Of a stretch of 64,000 bases of DNA, positions 48,560 to 58,179 are shown one piece after another. A program made the position numbers and the translations under genes. How positions within the stretch are numbered: position 1 is the first letter of the stretch; every line of letters starts with the position of its first letter. The DNA lies in the NCBI GenBank assembly GCA_963769115.1, contig CAVYKN010000009.1:124001-188000 (forward strand), in the 5' to 3' direction. Origin of the DNA: DASTFY01 sp963769115 (lineage in GTDB: Bacteria; Actinomycetota; Acidimicrobiia; Acidimicrobiales; Ilumatobacteraceae). A model generated the notes under the pieces. It was not told where the DNA came from. It ran no database searches and saw nothing but the letters and a program-made list of their open reading frames with translations.

Positions 48560-50935
48560 GGCCCGTCCGTCTCGAGATGGAGGGGTTCACCTCGTTCCGC
48601 GAGCGGACCGTCGTCGACTTCGAGGGGGTCGAGCTGTTCGCGCTGGCCGGCCCGACCGGAGCGGGGAAGTCGAGCGTCATCGACGCCATGATCTTCGCCC
48701 TCTACGGCACGGTGCCCCGGCTGGGCGACGAACGGCAGGTGGCGCCCGTCGTCTCGCAGGGCCGCACCGAGGCCCGGGTGCGGCTGGACTTCGACGTCGC
48801 CGGCGAGCGCTGGACGGCCGTCCGGGTCGTGCGCCTCCGCGACGGTCGGGCGACGACGAGGGAGGCCCGGTTGGAGCGGGCGGGGGAGGTGGTCGCCGGC
48901 AACGCCCGGGAGCTTGACGCTGAGATCGCCGCCCTGCTCGGGCTGACCTCGCAGCAGTTCACGACCTGCGTGGTCCTGCCCCAGGGCCAGTTCGCCCGGT
49001 TCCTCCAGGCCAAGCCGGCCGAGCGCCAGGATCTGCTCGTCCGGCTGCTGGAGCTGGGCCTGTTCGACGCCGTTCGCGAGGCGGCCGGGCAGCGTGGCGG
49101 GGCGCCTGGAGGGGGAGCGGACGGAGCTCACGTCCCATCTCGCCGCGCTGGCCATGGCCACCCCGGAGGCGGTGGCCGAGGAGCAGGCGCGCTGCGAACG
49201 GCTGGACGCCCTCGTGCGCGCCGTGGAGGAGCGCCTGCCCGCGCTGACCGCGGCCGAGCGGCGCCGCGACGAATGCCGCGCTGGAGTGACCCGGCACGGC
49301 GCGCAGCTGAAGCTCCTCGACGGTCTGCGCCCACCCACCGACGTCGACGATCTGGCCGGTCGCGTCGGCGAGGCCAGGGTCGCGCGTCGCCGGCGCCGAG
49401 GAAGCGGAAGCGGGCACCATCGCCGCGCTCGAACGGGCCCGCGACGATCGGCTCGCCGCCGGTGACCGTGAGCCGCTCGAACGCTGGCAGCGCGCCCACG
49501 AGGAGCAGCCGGCCGTCGAGCAGCGGGCAGGGAAGGCCGGAGCCGACCTGGAAGCGGCGCGCAAGCGGGCCATCGCCGCGGCGGACGCGCACGAGGCGGC
49601 GGCCCGCCACGGCGGAGACCCTGGCCGGCGCGTACGACGCGCTCATCGCCGAGCACCGGGCGGCGGCCCTCCGTGGTCTGCTCGTGGTCGGCGAACCGTG
49701 CCCGGTGTGCGATCAGCCTGTGATCACCGTCCCCCACCACGACGAGCCCGCCGAGCTGGCCGAGGCCAAGGCGGCCCGCCAGCAGGCGAGCGCGGACGCT
49801 GCCGCCGCGTCCGGCACGGCCCGTGATGCCGAGGTCGCGGTCGCCCGGGCGGAGGAGCGGGCGGCACGCGCCGAGGCGGACCGGCAGGTTCACGCCGCCG
49901 CGCTGGAGGGCGCCCCGCCCGCGACCGAGGTGGCCGCCGGGCTGGCCCGCCTGGCCGCAGCGGACGAAGCGGTGACAGTGGCTGAGGCCACGCGCGAGCG
50001 AGCAGCGGCTGAACGACAGAAGGCCGCCCGCCATCTCGTGTCCGCGACCGAAGCCGAGCGGGCCGGATGGCAGGTGTTCGACCGCGCCCGCGACGTGTTG
50101 GGCGAACTGGCGCCACCCCCCGCCGATCGCTCCACGCTGGCCGGCGCGTGGACGGCCCTGACGGCATGGTCGGCCGAGCGGCGTACGGACCTGGCGGCCG
50201 AGCTGGCCGGGCTCGAGTCGGAGGCGGCGGCCGCCGACGACGAGTGCCGGAAGCGGGTCGGCGAGCTGGACGGCGCGCTGCTGGACGCCGGTCTCGAACC
50301 GGGCGGCCAGCCCCATCGGGACGTCGCCGTCGAGGCCCGGGCCCGCAGCACTCAGCTGGTGGTCGCGCTGCAGGAGGCGGCTGCCGAGCACCAGCGGCTG
50401 ACCGAGCGCGATGCCGACCTCGCCCGCCGGGCGCGCGTCGCCAGCGCGCTGAAGCAGGAGCTGCACGCCAACCGCTTCGAGAAGTGGGTGCTCGACCACG
50501 TCTTGCACGATCTCTGCGCCTCCGCGTCGCACCCTCCTCCACGAGCTCTCCGACCGCGCCTACTCGCTCTCGGTGGACGAGCGCGGCTCGTTCGTCGTGA
50601 TCGACCACCGGAACGCCGACGAAGCCCGCCTGGCCCGCACGTTGTCGGGCGGCGAGACGTTCCTGGCCTCGCTCGCCCTGGCCCTGGCCCTGGCCGAGCA
50701 GGTGGCCCGCTCGGGCTCCGGCGCCCGGCTCGAGTCGCTGTTCCTCGACGAGGGCTTCGGCACCCTCGACGCCGCCACGCTGGAGGTCGTCGCCGGAGCC
50801 ATGGAGGACCTGGGGGCGAGGGGCCGCATGGTCGGCCTGGTCAGCCACGTGCCCGAGCTGGCCGAGCGGGTCCCCGTCCGCTTCGACGTCCGCCGCCAGC
50901 CTCGCTCCTCGATCATCGAGCGGGTGGACCAGTGA
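48556..50935 (+). CDS. sbcC: SbcC (Rad50-like) DNA-repair ATPase, frame-broken
   Basis: The product is about 790 residues, within the range of bacterial SbcC of the short type. Walker A is GPTGAGKSS, with the Q-loop QFTTCVVLPQGQFARFLQA. A coiled-coil arm includes the zinc hook CPVC (near 49,700). The second half shows signature LSGGETF, Walker B LFLDEGFGTLD and the switch VSHVPELAERVPVR. The frame changes near 49,090, 49,375, 49,605 and 50,525, each one surplus base. The ATG overlaps the sbcD stop (ATGA) and the stop overlaps the nurA GTG. Confidence 0.9.
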
Positions 50936-51941
50936 GGTTCGCAGTCGAGACCTGGGCGCCCGAGTACGGCTCGCCGGCCGAGGGTGGGGCTCTCGCCGAG
51001 ACCGAGGTCGTGGTCGACCTCGAGATCGAGCAGCCGGCCGCCCGGTGGGCGCCGATCACGCCGCCGCCTCTCGCCCCTGCGGACCAGGAACGACCGGTGC
51101 TGTTCGTCGACGGCGTGCGCAGGATCGAGGCGCGGGTGTGGGTGTCCGGACGCCGACGGCGAGACGCGCCCGGGCATCTGCGCCACCTACGCGGCCGGTG
51201 TCGTCCGGTGCTGCCCACCCGTCACATCGAGCCGGGCGTCGAGCCGGGCGCCGGGCCGGGCCCGCGTCGTCGCCGCCCAGGTGGCCCGCGCCCTCTTCTG
51301 CCGCGCCGCGGGGGCGGCACCGATCGACACCCGCTGCGGTCCGTTCGGGCTGCGGGTCACGCCGGCCGACGACCCCGACACGCTGTCGCTGGCCCTCCAG
51401 GGCGCCATGGCCGACCTGGAGCTCCAGGTCAGCGCCGGCGCCGCGGCCCCCGGCGAGCTGCTCGTCGTCGACGGGCCCCTCGGCGCCCGGCGCGGGCTGC
51501 CCGGCACGGTCGGCTACATCAAGACCCACCATGTCAGTTACCTGCCGACCGCGATGCACGGGGTGATCGGCGCCCTGCTCGGCGGGACAGCGCACGCCGG
51601 TGTTCTGCATGGGCGAGCGGTTCGCCCGCCACAGCTGGTACCTGCGGCTGCCGGGCGAGGTCAGCCATCCGTGGGCGGGCGTGGTGCGCTGCGAGGCCAC
51701 GGTGGACATCGGGCCGGAGCAGGCCATCGCCCTGGCCGACCGCCTGGCCGCCGTGCTGCCGCGCTACGGGTCGTCGCCGCACAAGGACCCCCGCGCCCCC
51801 CAGAACCTCTTCCCGATCGGCGGTCTCGAGCGGGAGCTGCGCCGCCGCCTGGGCGATCCGCTGCTCATCCAGCGCGCGCTGCGGGAGGCCGCTCAGCACT
51901 CACGGCTGGATCAGCGTGACCCCGCCGCGGAGCGGCCGTGA
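50932..51941 (+). CDS. nurA: NurA-family nuclease, frame-broken
   Basis: The product is about 336 residues. NurA is a 5'-3' nuclease with an RNase-H-like fold that works with HerA. The first catalytic Asp is D60 in VLFVDGVRRIEARVWV, and the second acidic site is in ELLVVDGPLG. The family motif PGTVGYIKTHHVSYLP and the tail HPWAGVVRCEATVDIG complete the match. Shifts near 51,150 and 51,600 are needed. It is the last repair gene of the run, and the oxidase GTG overlaps its stop by four bases. That order matches the archaeal HerA-Mre11-Rad50-NurA operon. Confidence 0.82.
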
Positions 51942-53045
51942 CCGCTCGCTACGACGCCGTCGTCGTCGGGGCCGGCGCCATGGGCTCGGCCGCGGCCTGG
52001 TGGCTGGCCCGGCGGGGCCGGTCGGTGGCGCTGGTCGAGCAGTTCGAGGCCGGGCACACCCGCGGGAGCAGCCACGGCGCCAGCCGCATCTTCCGCTACG
52101 CCTACGACGATCCGGTGATGGTCAGGCTGGTCATGGAGGCCCGTCCGCTCTGGGACGAGCTGCAGGACGACGCCGGCGAGACCCTGCTCGACCAGATCGG
52201 CGCGCTCGACCACGGCGACCCGCCCACGGTCGAGGCGCTGGCTGCCGCCATGGCTGCCGCCGGCGTGCCCAACGAGGCGATGCCGCCCGCCGCCGCGGGC
52301 GAACGCTGGCCCCACCTGCGCTTCGAGGGCACCGTCGTCCACCAGCCCACGGCCGGGCGGTGCCTGGCCGACGTCACGGTCGCCGCGCTGCTCCGCAAGG
52401 CGGGCGATCACGGCGCCGACGTGCGGTGCGGGGTCGGCCCGGCGACGGTCAGCCTCGCCGGCGACGGCGTCCGCGTGCGGGCCGGCGACGAGGAGCTCGA
52501 AGCGGCGGTGGCGGTGGTGACGGCCGGCGGCTGGGTGGCCGGCACCATCGGGCCGGCGAGCCCCTCGGGCTGCCTCTCCCGCCCCTGCGGGTGAGCGAGG
52601 AGCAGCTCGTCCACTTCCCGCCCACGGTCGAACGCGACCAGTGGGAGCGGTGGGCCAGCTCGATCCACCACGCCGACCGCTTCTGGTACATGCTCCCGTC
52701 ACCGGGCATCGGCTTCAAGGTCGGCGGCCACCACGAGGGCGACGTCATCGACCCCGACCGGCGGCGGGAGGGTCCCGACCTCGAGCTACGTCGAAGGGCT
52801 GGTCCGCTACGTCGAGGAGTGGGTGCCCGGCGTCCGACCCGAGCCGATGGCCGGCGACGACCTGCCTGTACACGACGACCCCGGACGACCGCTTCCTCGT
52901 GGACCGCCGCGGGCCGATCGTCGTCGGGTCGGCCTGCTCGGGCCACGGCTTCAAGTTCGTGCCGCTCATCGGCCGCGTGCTCGCCGACCTGGTGGACGGC
53001 GTCGAGCCCGATGGGCCCTACCGGCGCCTGGCCGACCCCTGGTGA
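51938..53045 (+). CDS. Sarcosine oxidase/N-methyl amino-acid oxidase-like flavoprotein, frame-broken
   Basis: The product is about 368 residues. The dinucleotide-binding start YDAVVVGAGAMGSAAAWWLARRG is followed by SSHGASRIFRYAY. The C-terminal part shows the monomeric sarcosine oxidase/N-methyltryptophan oxidase motif LCLYTTTPDDRFLVD, in which the Cys corresponds to the covalent FAD attachment site, and CSGHGFKFVP. Such enzymes oxidise N-methyl groups or amino acids and release formaldehyde or imine plus hydrogen peroxide. Shifts are needed near 52,560, 52,790 and 52,865. The GTG overlaps the nurA stop, so it is translated with the repair genes although the reaction has no clear tie to them. 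Confidence 0.8.
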
Positions 53046-53072
53046 CGAGGAGCGGCCGCTACCCTCCGGCGG

Positions 53073-53817
53073 GTGGCGGCCTTCAAGAAGCTGTCGATCT
53101 TCTTCCCGATGTGGAACGAGGAGGCCTACCTGAGCCCGGGCGCTCGGCGCCGCCCACGAAGCCTGCGAGTCGCTCCTCGCCCTGGACGAGATCGGTGACT
53201 ACGAGCTGATCATCGTCGACGACTGCTCGACCGACGCCACCGGGCGCCTGGCCGACGAGGCCGCCGAGGCCGATCCCCGGGTCGTCGTGGTCCACCACCC
53301 GCGCAACCGCAAGCTGGGCGGTTCGATCAAGACCGGCCTGGCCACCGCTACCGGCGACCTCGTGCTGTACACCGACGCCGACCTGCCCTTCGACATGGAC
53401 GAGCTGATCAAGGCCTGCCGGGTCCTGCGCCACTACGACGCCGACCTGGTCAGCGCCTACCGGCTCGACCGCACGGGCGAGGGCTACATCCGCAGCATGT
53501 ACTCGACCATCTACAACGTGCTGGTCCGGGTCCTCTTCGGCGTCCGCGTCCGGGACATCAACTTCGCGTTCAAGCTGTGCCGGCGGTCCGTGCTGGACCA
53601 CATGACGCTGGTCAGCGAGGGATCGTTCATCGACGCCGAGCTGGTCATCCGGGCCCACAAGCTGGGGTTCAACATCGTCCAGTTCGGGGTGGACTACTTC
53701 CCCCGGACCCGTGGGGTGTCGACCCTGAGCTCGCCGGGCGTGATCGTCAACATCCTGCGGGAGATGTGGGCGCTGCGCCGGGAGCTGCGGGCCCTGCAGC
53801 CGGTCACGCCGGCCTGA
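53073..53817 (+). CDS. GT2 glycosyltransferase (polyprenol-phosphate mannosyl/glucosyl type), one frame change
   Basis: The product is about 245 residues without C-terminal membrane helices. The GT-A motifs are LSIFFPMWNEEAYL, YELIIVDDCSTDATG, LVLYTDADLPFDM and RDINFAFKLCRR. The GTG start lies 27 bases after the oxidase stop. A surplus base near 53,145 breaks the segment between MWNEEAYL and the ALGAAHEACESLL helix. Family members make polyprenyl-phosphate sugars as donors for GT-C enzymes such as those at 21-23 and 27-30 kb. Confidence 0.82.
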
Positions 53818-53984
53818 TCCTGACGCCGGTCTGACACGGCGGGCGACACCGGCGATGCCCGGTCGGACCCCGGCCCCTGCGGGGGGTTGGCGGAGGGCCG
53901 TTGGTACCATGGGTCGCTGGCCTGGCCCCCCGGAGGCTCCGGCGCGCCAGGGCACGAACCCACCGATCGGAGCGGAGCTGCGAC

Positions 53985-55088
53985 GTGCCACCAGTCGACC
54001 CCACCACCGTGCGCAGATGGGCGCCGGCTGCCGTGGCGGTGGTGGCGTTCGCGGGGGTCGCCGGCTGGGGCGCGATCGAGCGCTCCCGTGACGACGAAGC
54101 GGGAGCGGCGAACGCCTCGACCGTGGTGAGCACGTTCTCGTCCCCGCCTCCCGAGACGACCGCGGGGGCCAGCTCGACCACCCTCGTCAAGCGACCCCTG
54201 GGCCTGGAGCTGGTCGAGGGGGCGTCCGGTGACGACGTGAAGATGGTCCAGCAGCGCCTCTACGACATCGGCTTCGATCCCGGTGGCGTCGACGGCGTCT
54301 ACGGCCCGTCGACGATCCAGGCCGTCTGGGCCTACGAGAAGCTGGTGCTCGGCACCCCGGCCGACAAGGTGTCCGGGCAGGTCACCCCGGCCATGTGGGA
54401 CAGGATGCAGGACCCGCTCAACGTGGCGCCCCTCCGGCCCGACAGCACCGCCACCCACGTCGAGGTGTACCTGCCCCAGCAGGTCATGGTGGTCTTCCGG
54501 GACGACCGGCCGCTGCTCATCACCCACATCTCCTCGGGCAGCAACCAGCGCTGGTGCGAGGTCGTCACGGTGGACAAGGAAGACGGCACCGAGGAGGAGA
54601 AGGGCATCTGCGGCCAGTCGGTCACGCCCGGGGGAGTGTTCAACTTCAACCGGCGTCATGACGGCTGGCGCGACGCGGAGCTCGGCCGCATGTGGAACCC
54701 CGTGTACTTCAACTACGGCATCGCCGTGCACGGAGCCGGGAACGTCCCCCAGTACCCGGCGTCGCACGGCTGCGTGCGCATCCCCATGCACGTCGGCAAC
54801 TACTTCCCGAGCCTCGTGGCCAAGGGCGACCAGATCTTCGTCTTCGACGGCGTGAAGGAGCCCGAGGAGTACGGCGCCCAGGTGCCGCCGTTCAACACGC
54901 CCGACCCGAGCTACACGACGACGACCTCGACGACGACCACCACCACGACCACCACGCTCCCGCCCGCGACGCCGGCACCGACGCAGCCGCCTCCGCCGCC
55001 TACCCCGCAGCCGACGCCGGCGGCGACGACCACACCGACCACGGTGGGTCAGGGCGGCGGGGTCGGAGTCCCCACCTCGACGCCCTGA
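53985..55088 (+). CDS. L,D-transpeptidase with N-terminal peptidoglycan-binding domain
   Basis: This 367-residue intact protein is exported: an N-terminal membrane helix (residues 13-29) precedes a Ser/Thr-rich stretch. Residues 75-140 are a PG_binding_1 domain (SGDDVKMVQQRLYDIGFDPGG.DGVYG). The YkuD catalytic domain follows, with HGAGN and SHGCVRI (Cys263). The enzyme makes 3-3 cross-links in peptidoglycan or attaches proteins to it. The C-terminal 70 residues are a Thr run followed by Pro/Thr repeats, a wall-spanning or flexible tail. The GTG start has GGAG (53974-53977) seven bases upstream. It converges on the lipase gene. Confidence 0.88.
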   Translation: MPPVDPTTVRRWAPAAVAVVAFAGVAGWGAIERSRDDEAGAANASTVVSTFSSPPPETTAGASSTTLVKRPLGLELVEGASGDDVKMVQQRLYDIGFDPGGVDGVYGPSTIQAVWAYEKLVLGTPADKVSGQVTPAMWDRMQDPLNVAPLRPDSTATHVEVYLPQQVMVVFRDDRPLLITHISSGSNQRWCEVVTVDKEDGTEEEKGICGQSVTPGGVFNFNRRHDGWRDAELGRMWNPVYFNYGIAVHGAGNVPQYPASHGCVRIPMHVGNYFPSLVAKGDQIFVFDGVKEPEEYGAQVPPFNTPDPSYTTTTSTTTTTTTTTLPPATPAPTQPPPPPTPQPTPAATTTPTTVGQGGGVGVPTSTP

Positions 55089-55109
55089 CGGGCCCCTGAT
55101 CAACCGGGG

Positions 55110-56456
55110 TCAGCCGCAGCCGCTGACCGCCGGTTGGCCGCTCAGCCGGGCGATCGTGAACGCGGCGATGTCGCCGAACGCCGCGGTGAGCACGGACACG
55201 TGGTCGGTGCCCGGGTACACCGTGCGGGACGCGTTGACCCCGGCGGCGCAGTAGCGGTCGAAGAGGCTGGCGCTCATGGCCGGGGGCACGAGGTCGTCGT
55301 CGGCGCCGTGGTAGATGAAGATCGGCACGTCGGTCGGGCGGTCACCGGCCCGGTTGGCGGCGAGGGCGTCGCGCCACTGGGGCTGATCGACGGGGAGGCC
55401 GGCGAACAGGGCGGCGACGTCCCGGCCGTTGAAGGCCGCCAGCGCCTCGCCCACGCAGGTGCCGCTCACGTCGGCCAGCGCCTGCCGGCCGTCGGCGCCG
55501 AGCGCCTCGTCGTCGGCAGCGAGCGCCGGGTACCCCGCCCGGAGCCCGGCCACGATCATGGGCACGAACCCGCGGTAGGAAGGACTGATCGCTCCGAGGC
55601 TCGACGTCGCCACGTCGGCCGGTGGGGCGCCGGCGATGGCCCCGACGAGTGGGATCTCCGGTGCATACGTGGGCTGGAGCTCGGCGGTGAAGGCCGCCGC
55701 GCCGCCGCCCTGGGAGTGGCCCCAGACGATCGCGTTCGACTCGGGCGTGGAGCCCGTGCCCTCCAGGAGACCCGCAGCCCGGATCCCGTCGAGGAGGTTC
55801 CGTCCCTCCGACTGGCCCACGAGGTACGGGTGGTCGCCCGGGGTGCCCAGGCCCTGGTAGTCGGGGATGACCACGGTCAGGCCCTGCGAGACGAGCACCG
55901 GGAGCACGCTCAGCTCGACCGCGGTGCCGTTGGCGATCTGCGCCGAGAGGGCGCACTGGTCGCCGAGGCCGGTCGTACCGTGGGCGTAGGCGAAGATCGG
56001 GCGCGGTGAGCCGGACGCCGCGGTGGGGGCCACGACGGTCGCCGAGACCGCCACCGGCTGGTCCTCTGCGGTGCGCGACCAGTGGAGGACCTGCCAGACG
56101 TTGGCGTCCTGGAGCGTCGTCGTGATCGGGCGGGACCGGATGATCTCGCCGGGCGCGCCCGGGGCGGCGTCGCCGGGGTCGAAGAACGGGTCGCCGGTGA
56201 AGTCCGACAGCGGAGGAGCGGTGACGGGCGGCGCTTCGGCGGCCGCGGGAGCACTCGCCGTCGTGGTCGGAGGCTCGGTGGTCGGGGGCCGGGTGGTCGA
56301 GGCCGCGAGGGACTGCGGGGGGACGAGCGATCCGAGGTTCGCGGCGTCATCGCCGCCACCACCGCCGCACGCCGCCAGGCCGATGACGAGTGCTCCCGCG
56401 GCCAGCCCGGCGAGGGCTCGCCGCGCCCGTGCGCCCGGGTGAGGGGCGCCCGCCAT
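55110..56456 (-). CDS. Secreted lipoprotein of the secretory-lipase (alpha/beta-hydrolase) family
   Basis: This intact protein has about 448 residues. The signal peptide ALAGLAAGALVIGLAAC has a lipobox (LAAC), and a Gly/Thr/Pro/Ala-rich linker follows. The hydrolase shows FAYAHGTTGLGDQC, VIPDYQGLGTPGD, nucleophile WGHSQGGGAA, IYHGADDDLVPP with catalytic Asp, and GTDHVSVL with catalytic His. It resembles the fungal/actinobacterial secretory lipase group acting on lipids or esters outside the cell. ATG 56456 is preferred over upstream starts since it puts the signal peptide close to the N terminus. Confidence 0.82.
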   Translation of the reverse strand: MAGAPHPGARARRALAGLAAGALVIGLAACGGGGGDDAANLGSLVPPQSLAASTTRPPTTEPPTTTASAPAAAEAPPVTAPPLSDFTGDPFFDPGDAAPGAPGEIIRSRPITTTLQDANVWQVLHWSRTAEDQPVAVSATVVAPTAASGSPRPIFAYAHGTTGLGDQCALSAQIANGTAVELSVLPVLVSQGLTVVIPDYQGLGTPGDHPYLVGQSEGRNLLDGIRAAGLLEGTGSTPESNAIVWGHSQGGGAAAFTAELQPTYAPEIPLVGAIAGAPPADVATSSLGAISPSYRGFVPMIVAGLRAGYPALAADDEALGADGRQALADVSGTCVGEALAAFNGRDVAALFAGLPVDQPQWRDALAANRAGDRPTDVPIFIYHGADDDLVPPAMSASLFDRYCAAGVNASRTVYPGTDHVSVLTAAFGDIAAFTIARLSGQPAVSGCG

Positions 56457-56576
56457 CGCAACGGGCACCACGGGGTCAAGTTGTCGCACGAGTTCGCCCT
56501 CCGGGACCTCCGGGTGTCCGGACCCGGCTCATCAAGCGTACGGCGGTCGCCCCCGCTTGCGTCGCGGGCTGGCCCG

Positions 56577-58148
56577 TCAGGAGGCGGCCTGGAGGACGAC
56601 CCGGCAGCCCAGCACCTCCTCCATCAGCCCGCGGCGCTGGTCGGCGGCGAAGAGCTCGAGATCGATGGCGCCGGTGCCGGCCGGGGCCACGCCGATCACG
56701 ATGCCGTCGGCATCCCGTCGGCAGACGGTCGAGGCGACCCGGTGGTCGTGGCTGCGGTCGAGCCCGATGGCGATCCGCAGGATGGCCGACAGGATTCTCA
56801 CCAGGTGCTGGTCGTCGGCGTCGAGGCGGGCGAACTCGCGATGGCGGGGCTTCGGCGCGCTCTTGCGGTGGTACCGGGCGAGGAGGGCGATGATCTCGAT
56901 CTCGTCGTCGGTCAGCCCGGTGAGGATCTCGCTGTTGCGGATCACGTAGTACGAGTGCAGGTGGTGGCGGCTGTGGGAGATGAAGAGGCCCACATTGGCC
57001 AGCAGCGCACCCGCCTCGAGGTACTCGCGGGCCGGCTCCCCGAGACCCTCCAGCGCGGGCACGTCCGGAAGGGCGACCAGACCGTCGAACAGCTCGAGGG
57101 CCAGGCGGGCGACGTGGGCGGAGTGCTCGGGTTCGTCGTCGCACAGCGCGGCCAGGTGCGCCACGCTCCGCCGTGACACGTCCCGCAGGTGGTGGAGCGA
57201 GCCGCCGCGGGTGCGCTGGATCGTGTCGAGCAACACCCCCTCGCGCAGGGCGTAGTCCGAGCACTCCAGCTCCTCGACATCGAACGTCTCGAACACGCCC
57301 TCGAGGATCAGCGCTCCGGCCAGCACGATGTCGGCCCGGTTGGCGTCGAGCCCGGGGAGCCGGCTGCGCTGCTTGACGCTCGGCGCGGCGATCAGCTCCT
57401 TGCACACGTCCCGGACGTCGTCGGCGGTGAGCCGGAAGCGGTTGAACGAGCGGGGCGGCTCGCCTCCCGCCGCGGCCTGTGCCATGGCGGCGACGGCGTG
57501 GATCGTGCCCGACGAGCCGACCGCCACCTCGAAGCCGTGCCCGGCTACCTCGCGGCTGTAGGGCGACAGGGTCGAGCGCACGAACCCCCGGCACGACGAC
57601 ACCGCGCCCGGGTGCAGCCGCTGACCGGGGAAGAAGCGGTTCGTCAGCCGTACCGCTCCCAGCTTGAAGCTGCGGGCGGTGAGCACCTCTCCCCGCTCAC
57701 CGATGAGGATCTCGGTCGAGCCACCGCCGATGTCGCACAGGAGCAGCCGGCGGTCGAACACCGGCACGGCCTGCAGCACACCGAGGTGGATGAGGCGCGC
57801 CTCCTCGACTCCGGAGATGACCTCGACCTCGACGCCCGCCTGCTCCCGCGCCGCGGTGACGAACTCGGTGTGGTTCTCCGCCTCCCGGACCGCGCTCGTG
57901 GCGACCGCCCGGACCGGAGCGCCGTCGATGTCGGCGATCTGCTTCATGCGTCGCAGCGCCTCCACGCCCCGGGCGACGGCGTCGGGCTTCAGTCGCTTCA
58001 TGTCACCCCGACCGGAGCCGAGGCGCACCATCTCCTTCTCGCGGGTGATGACCTCGAAGCGGTCCTCGCCCGTCACCCGGGCCACGACGAGGTGGAAGCT
58101 GTTGGTGCCGACGTCGATGGCGGCGAGCGTCTGCGGGTCGCCGGCCAT
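56577..58148 (-). CDS. Ppx/GppA-family exopolyphosphatase or guanosine pentaphosphatase
   Basis: This 523-residue intact protein has the sugar-kinase/Hsp70-like fold. It shows AAIDVGTNSFHLVVA and EVITREKEMVRLG, the catalytic-Glu segment VISGVEEARLIHLG and DIGGGSTEILIG. A C-terminal HD-like helical domain (about residue 320 on) shows HSAHVARLALELFDG, ALLANVGLFIS and ARYHRKSAPKPRH. That layout fits long Ppx enzymes that hydrolyse inorganic polyphosphate. The ATG gives GDPQTLAAIDVGTNSF. Confidence 0.88.
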   Translation of the reverse strand: MAGDPQTLAAIDVGTNSFHLVVARVTGEDRFEVITREKEMVRLGSGRGDMKRLKPDAVARGVEALRRMKQIADIDGAPVRAVATSAVREAENHTEFVTAAREQAGVEVEVISGVEEARLIHLGVLQAVPVFDRRLLLCDIGGGSTEILIGERGEVLTARSFKLGAVRLTNRFFPGQRLHPGAVSSCRGFVRSTLSPYSREVAGHGFEVAVGSSGTIHAVAAMAQAAAGGEPPRSFNRFRLTADDVRDVCKELIAAPSVKQRSRLPGLDANRADIVLAGALILEGVFETFDVEELECSDYALREGVLLDTIQRTRGGSLHHLRDVSRRSVAHLAALCDDEPEHSAHVARLALELFDGLVALPDVPALEGLGEPAREYLEAGALLANVGLFISHSRHHLHSYYVIRNSEILTGLTDDEIEIIALLARYHRKSAPKPRHREFARLDADDQHLVRILSAILRIAIGLDRSHDHRVASTVCRRDADGIVIGVAPAGTGAIDLELFAADQRRGLMEEVLGCRVVLQAAS

Positions 58149-58179
58149 GGGGTCGAGGGTACTGCCGGCTCCGACGGCG

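Noticed and set aside
46357..53133. A single open frame of more than 2,200 codons on the plus strand
   Set aside because: Only parts of it (SbcD, the first and middle parts of SbcC) encode conserved protein. Between these parts it reads Arg/Pro/Gly-rich shadow sequence, and internal starts overlap stops in the real frames. It is an artefact of high GC content and frame breaks, not a giant fusion protein.
54912..55075. Simple-sequence repeat of ACG/ACC triplets
   Set aside because: It is the coding sequence for the Thr run and Pro/Thr-rich tail of the L,D-transpeptidase, a usual low-complexity wall linker.
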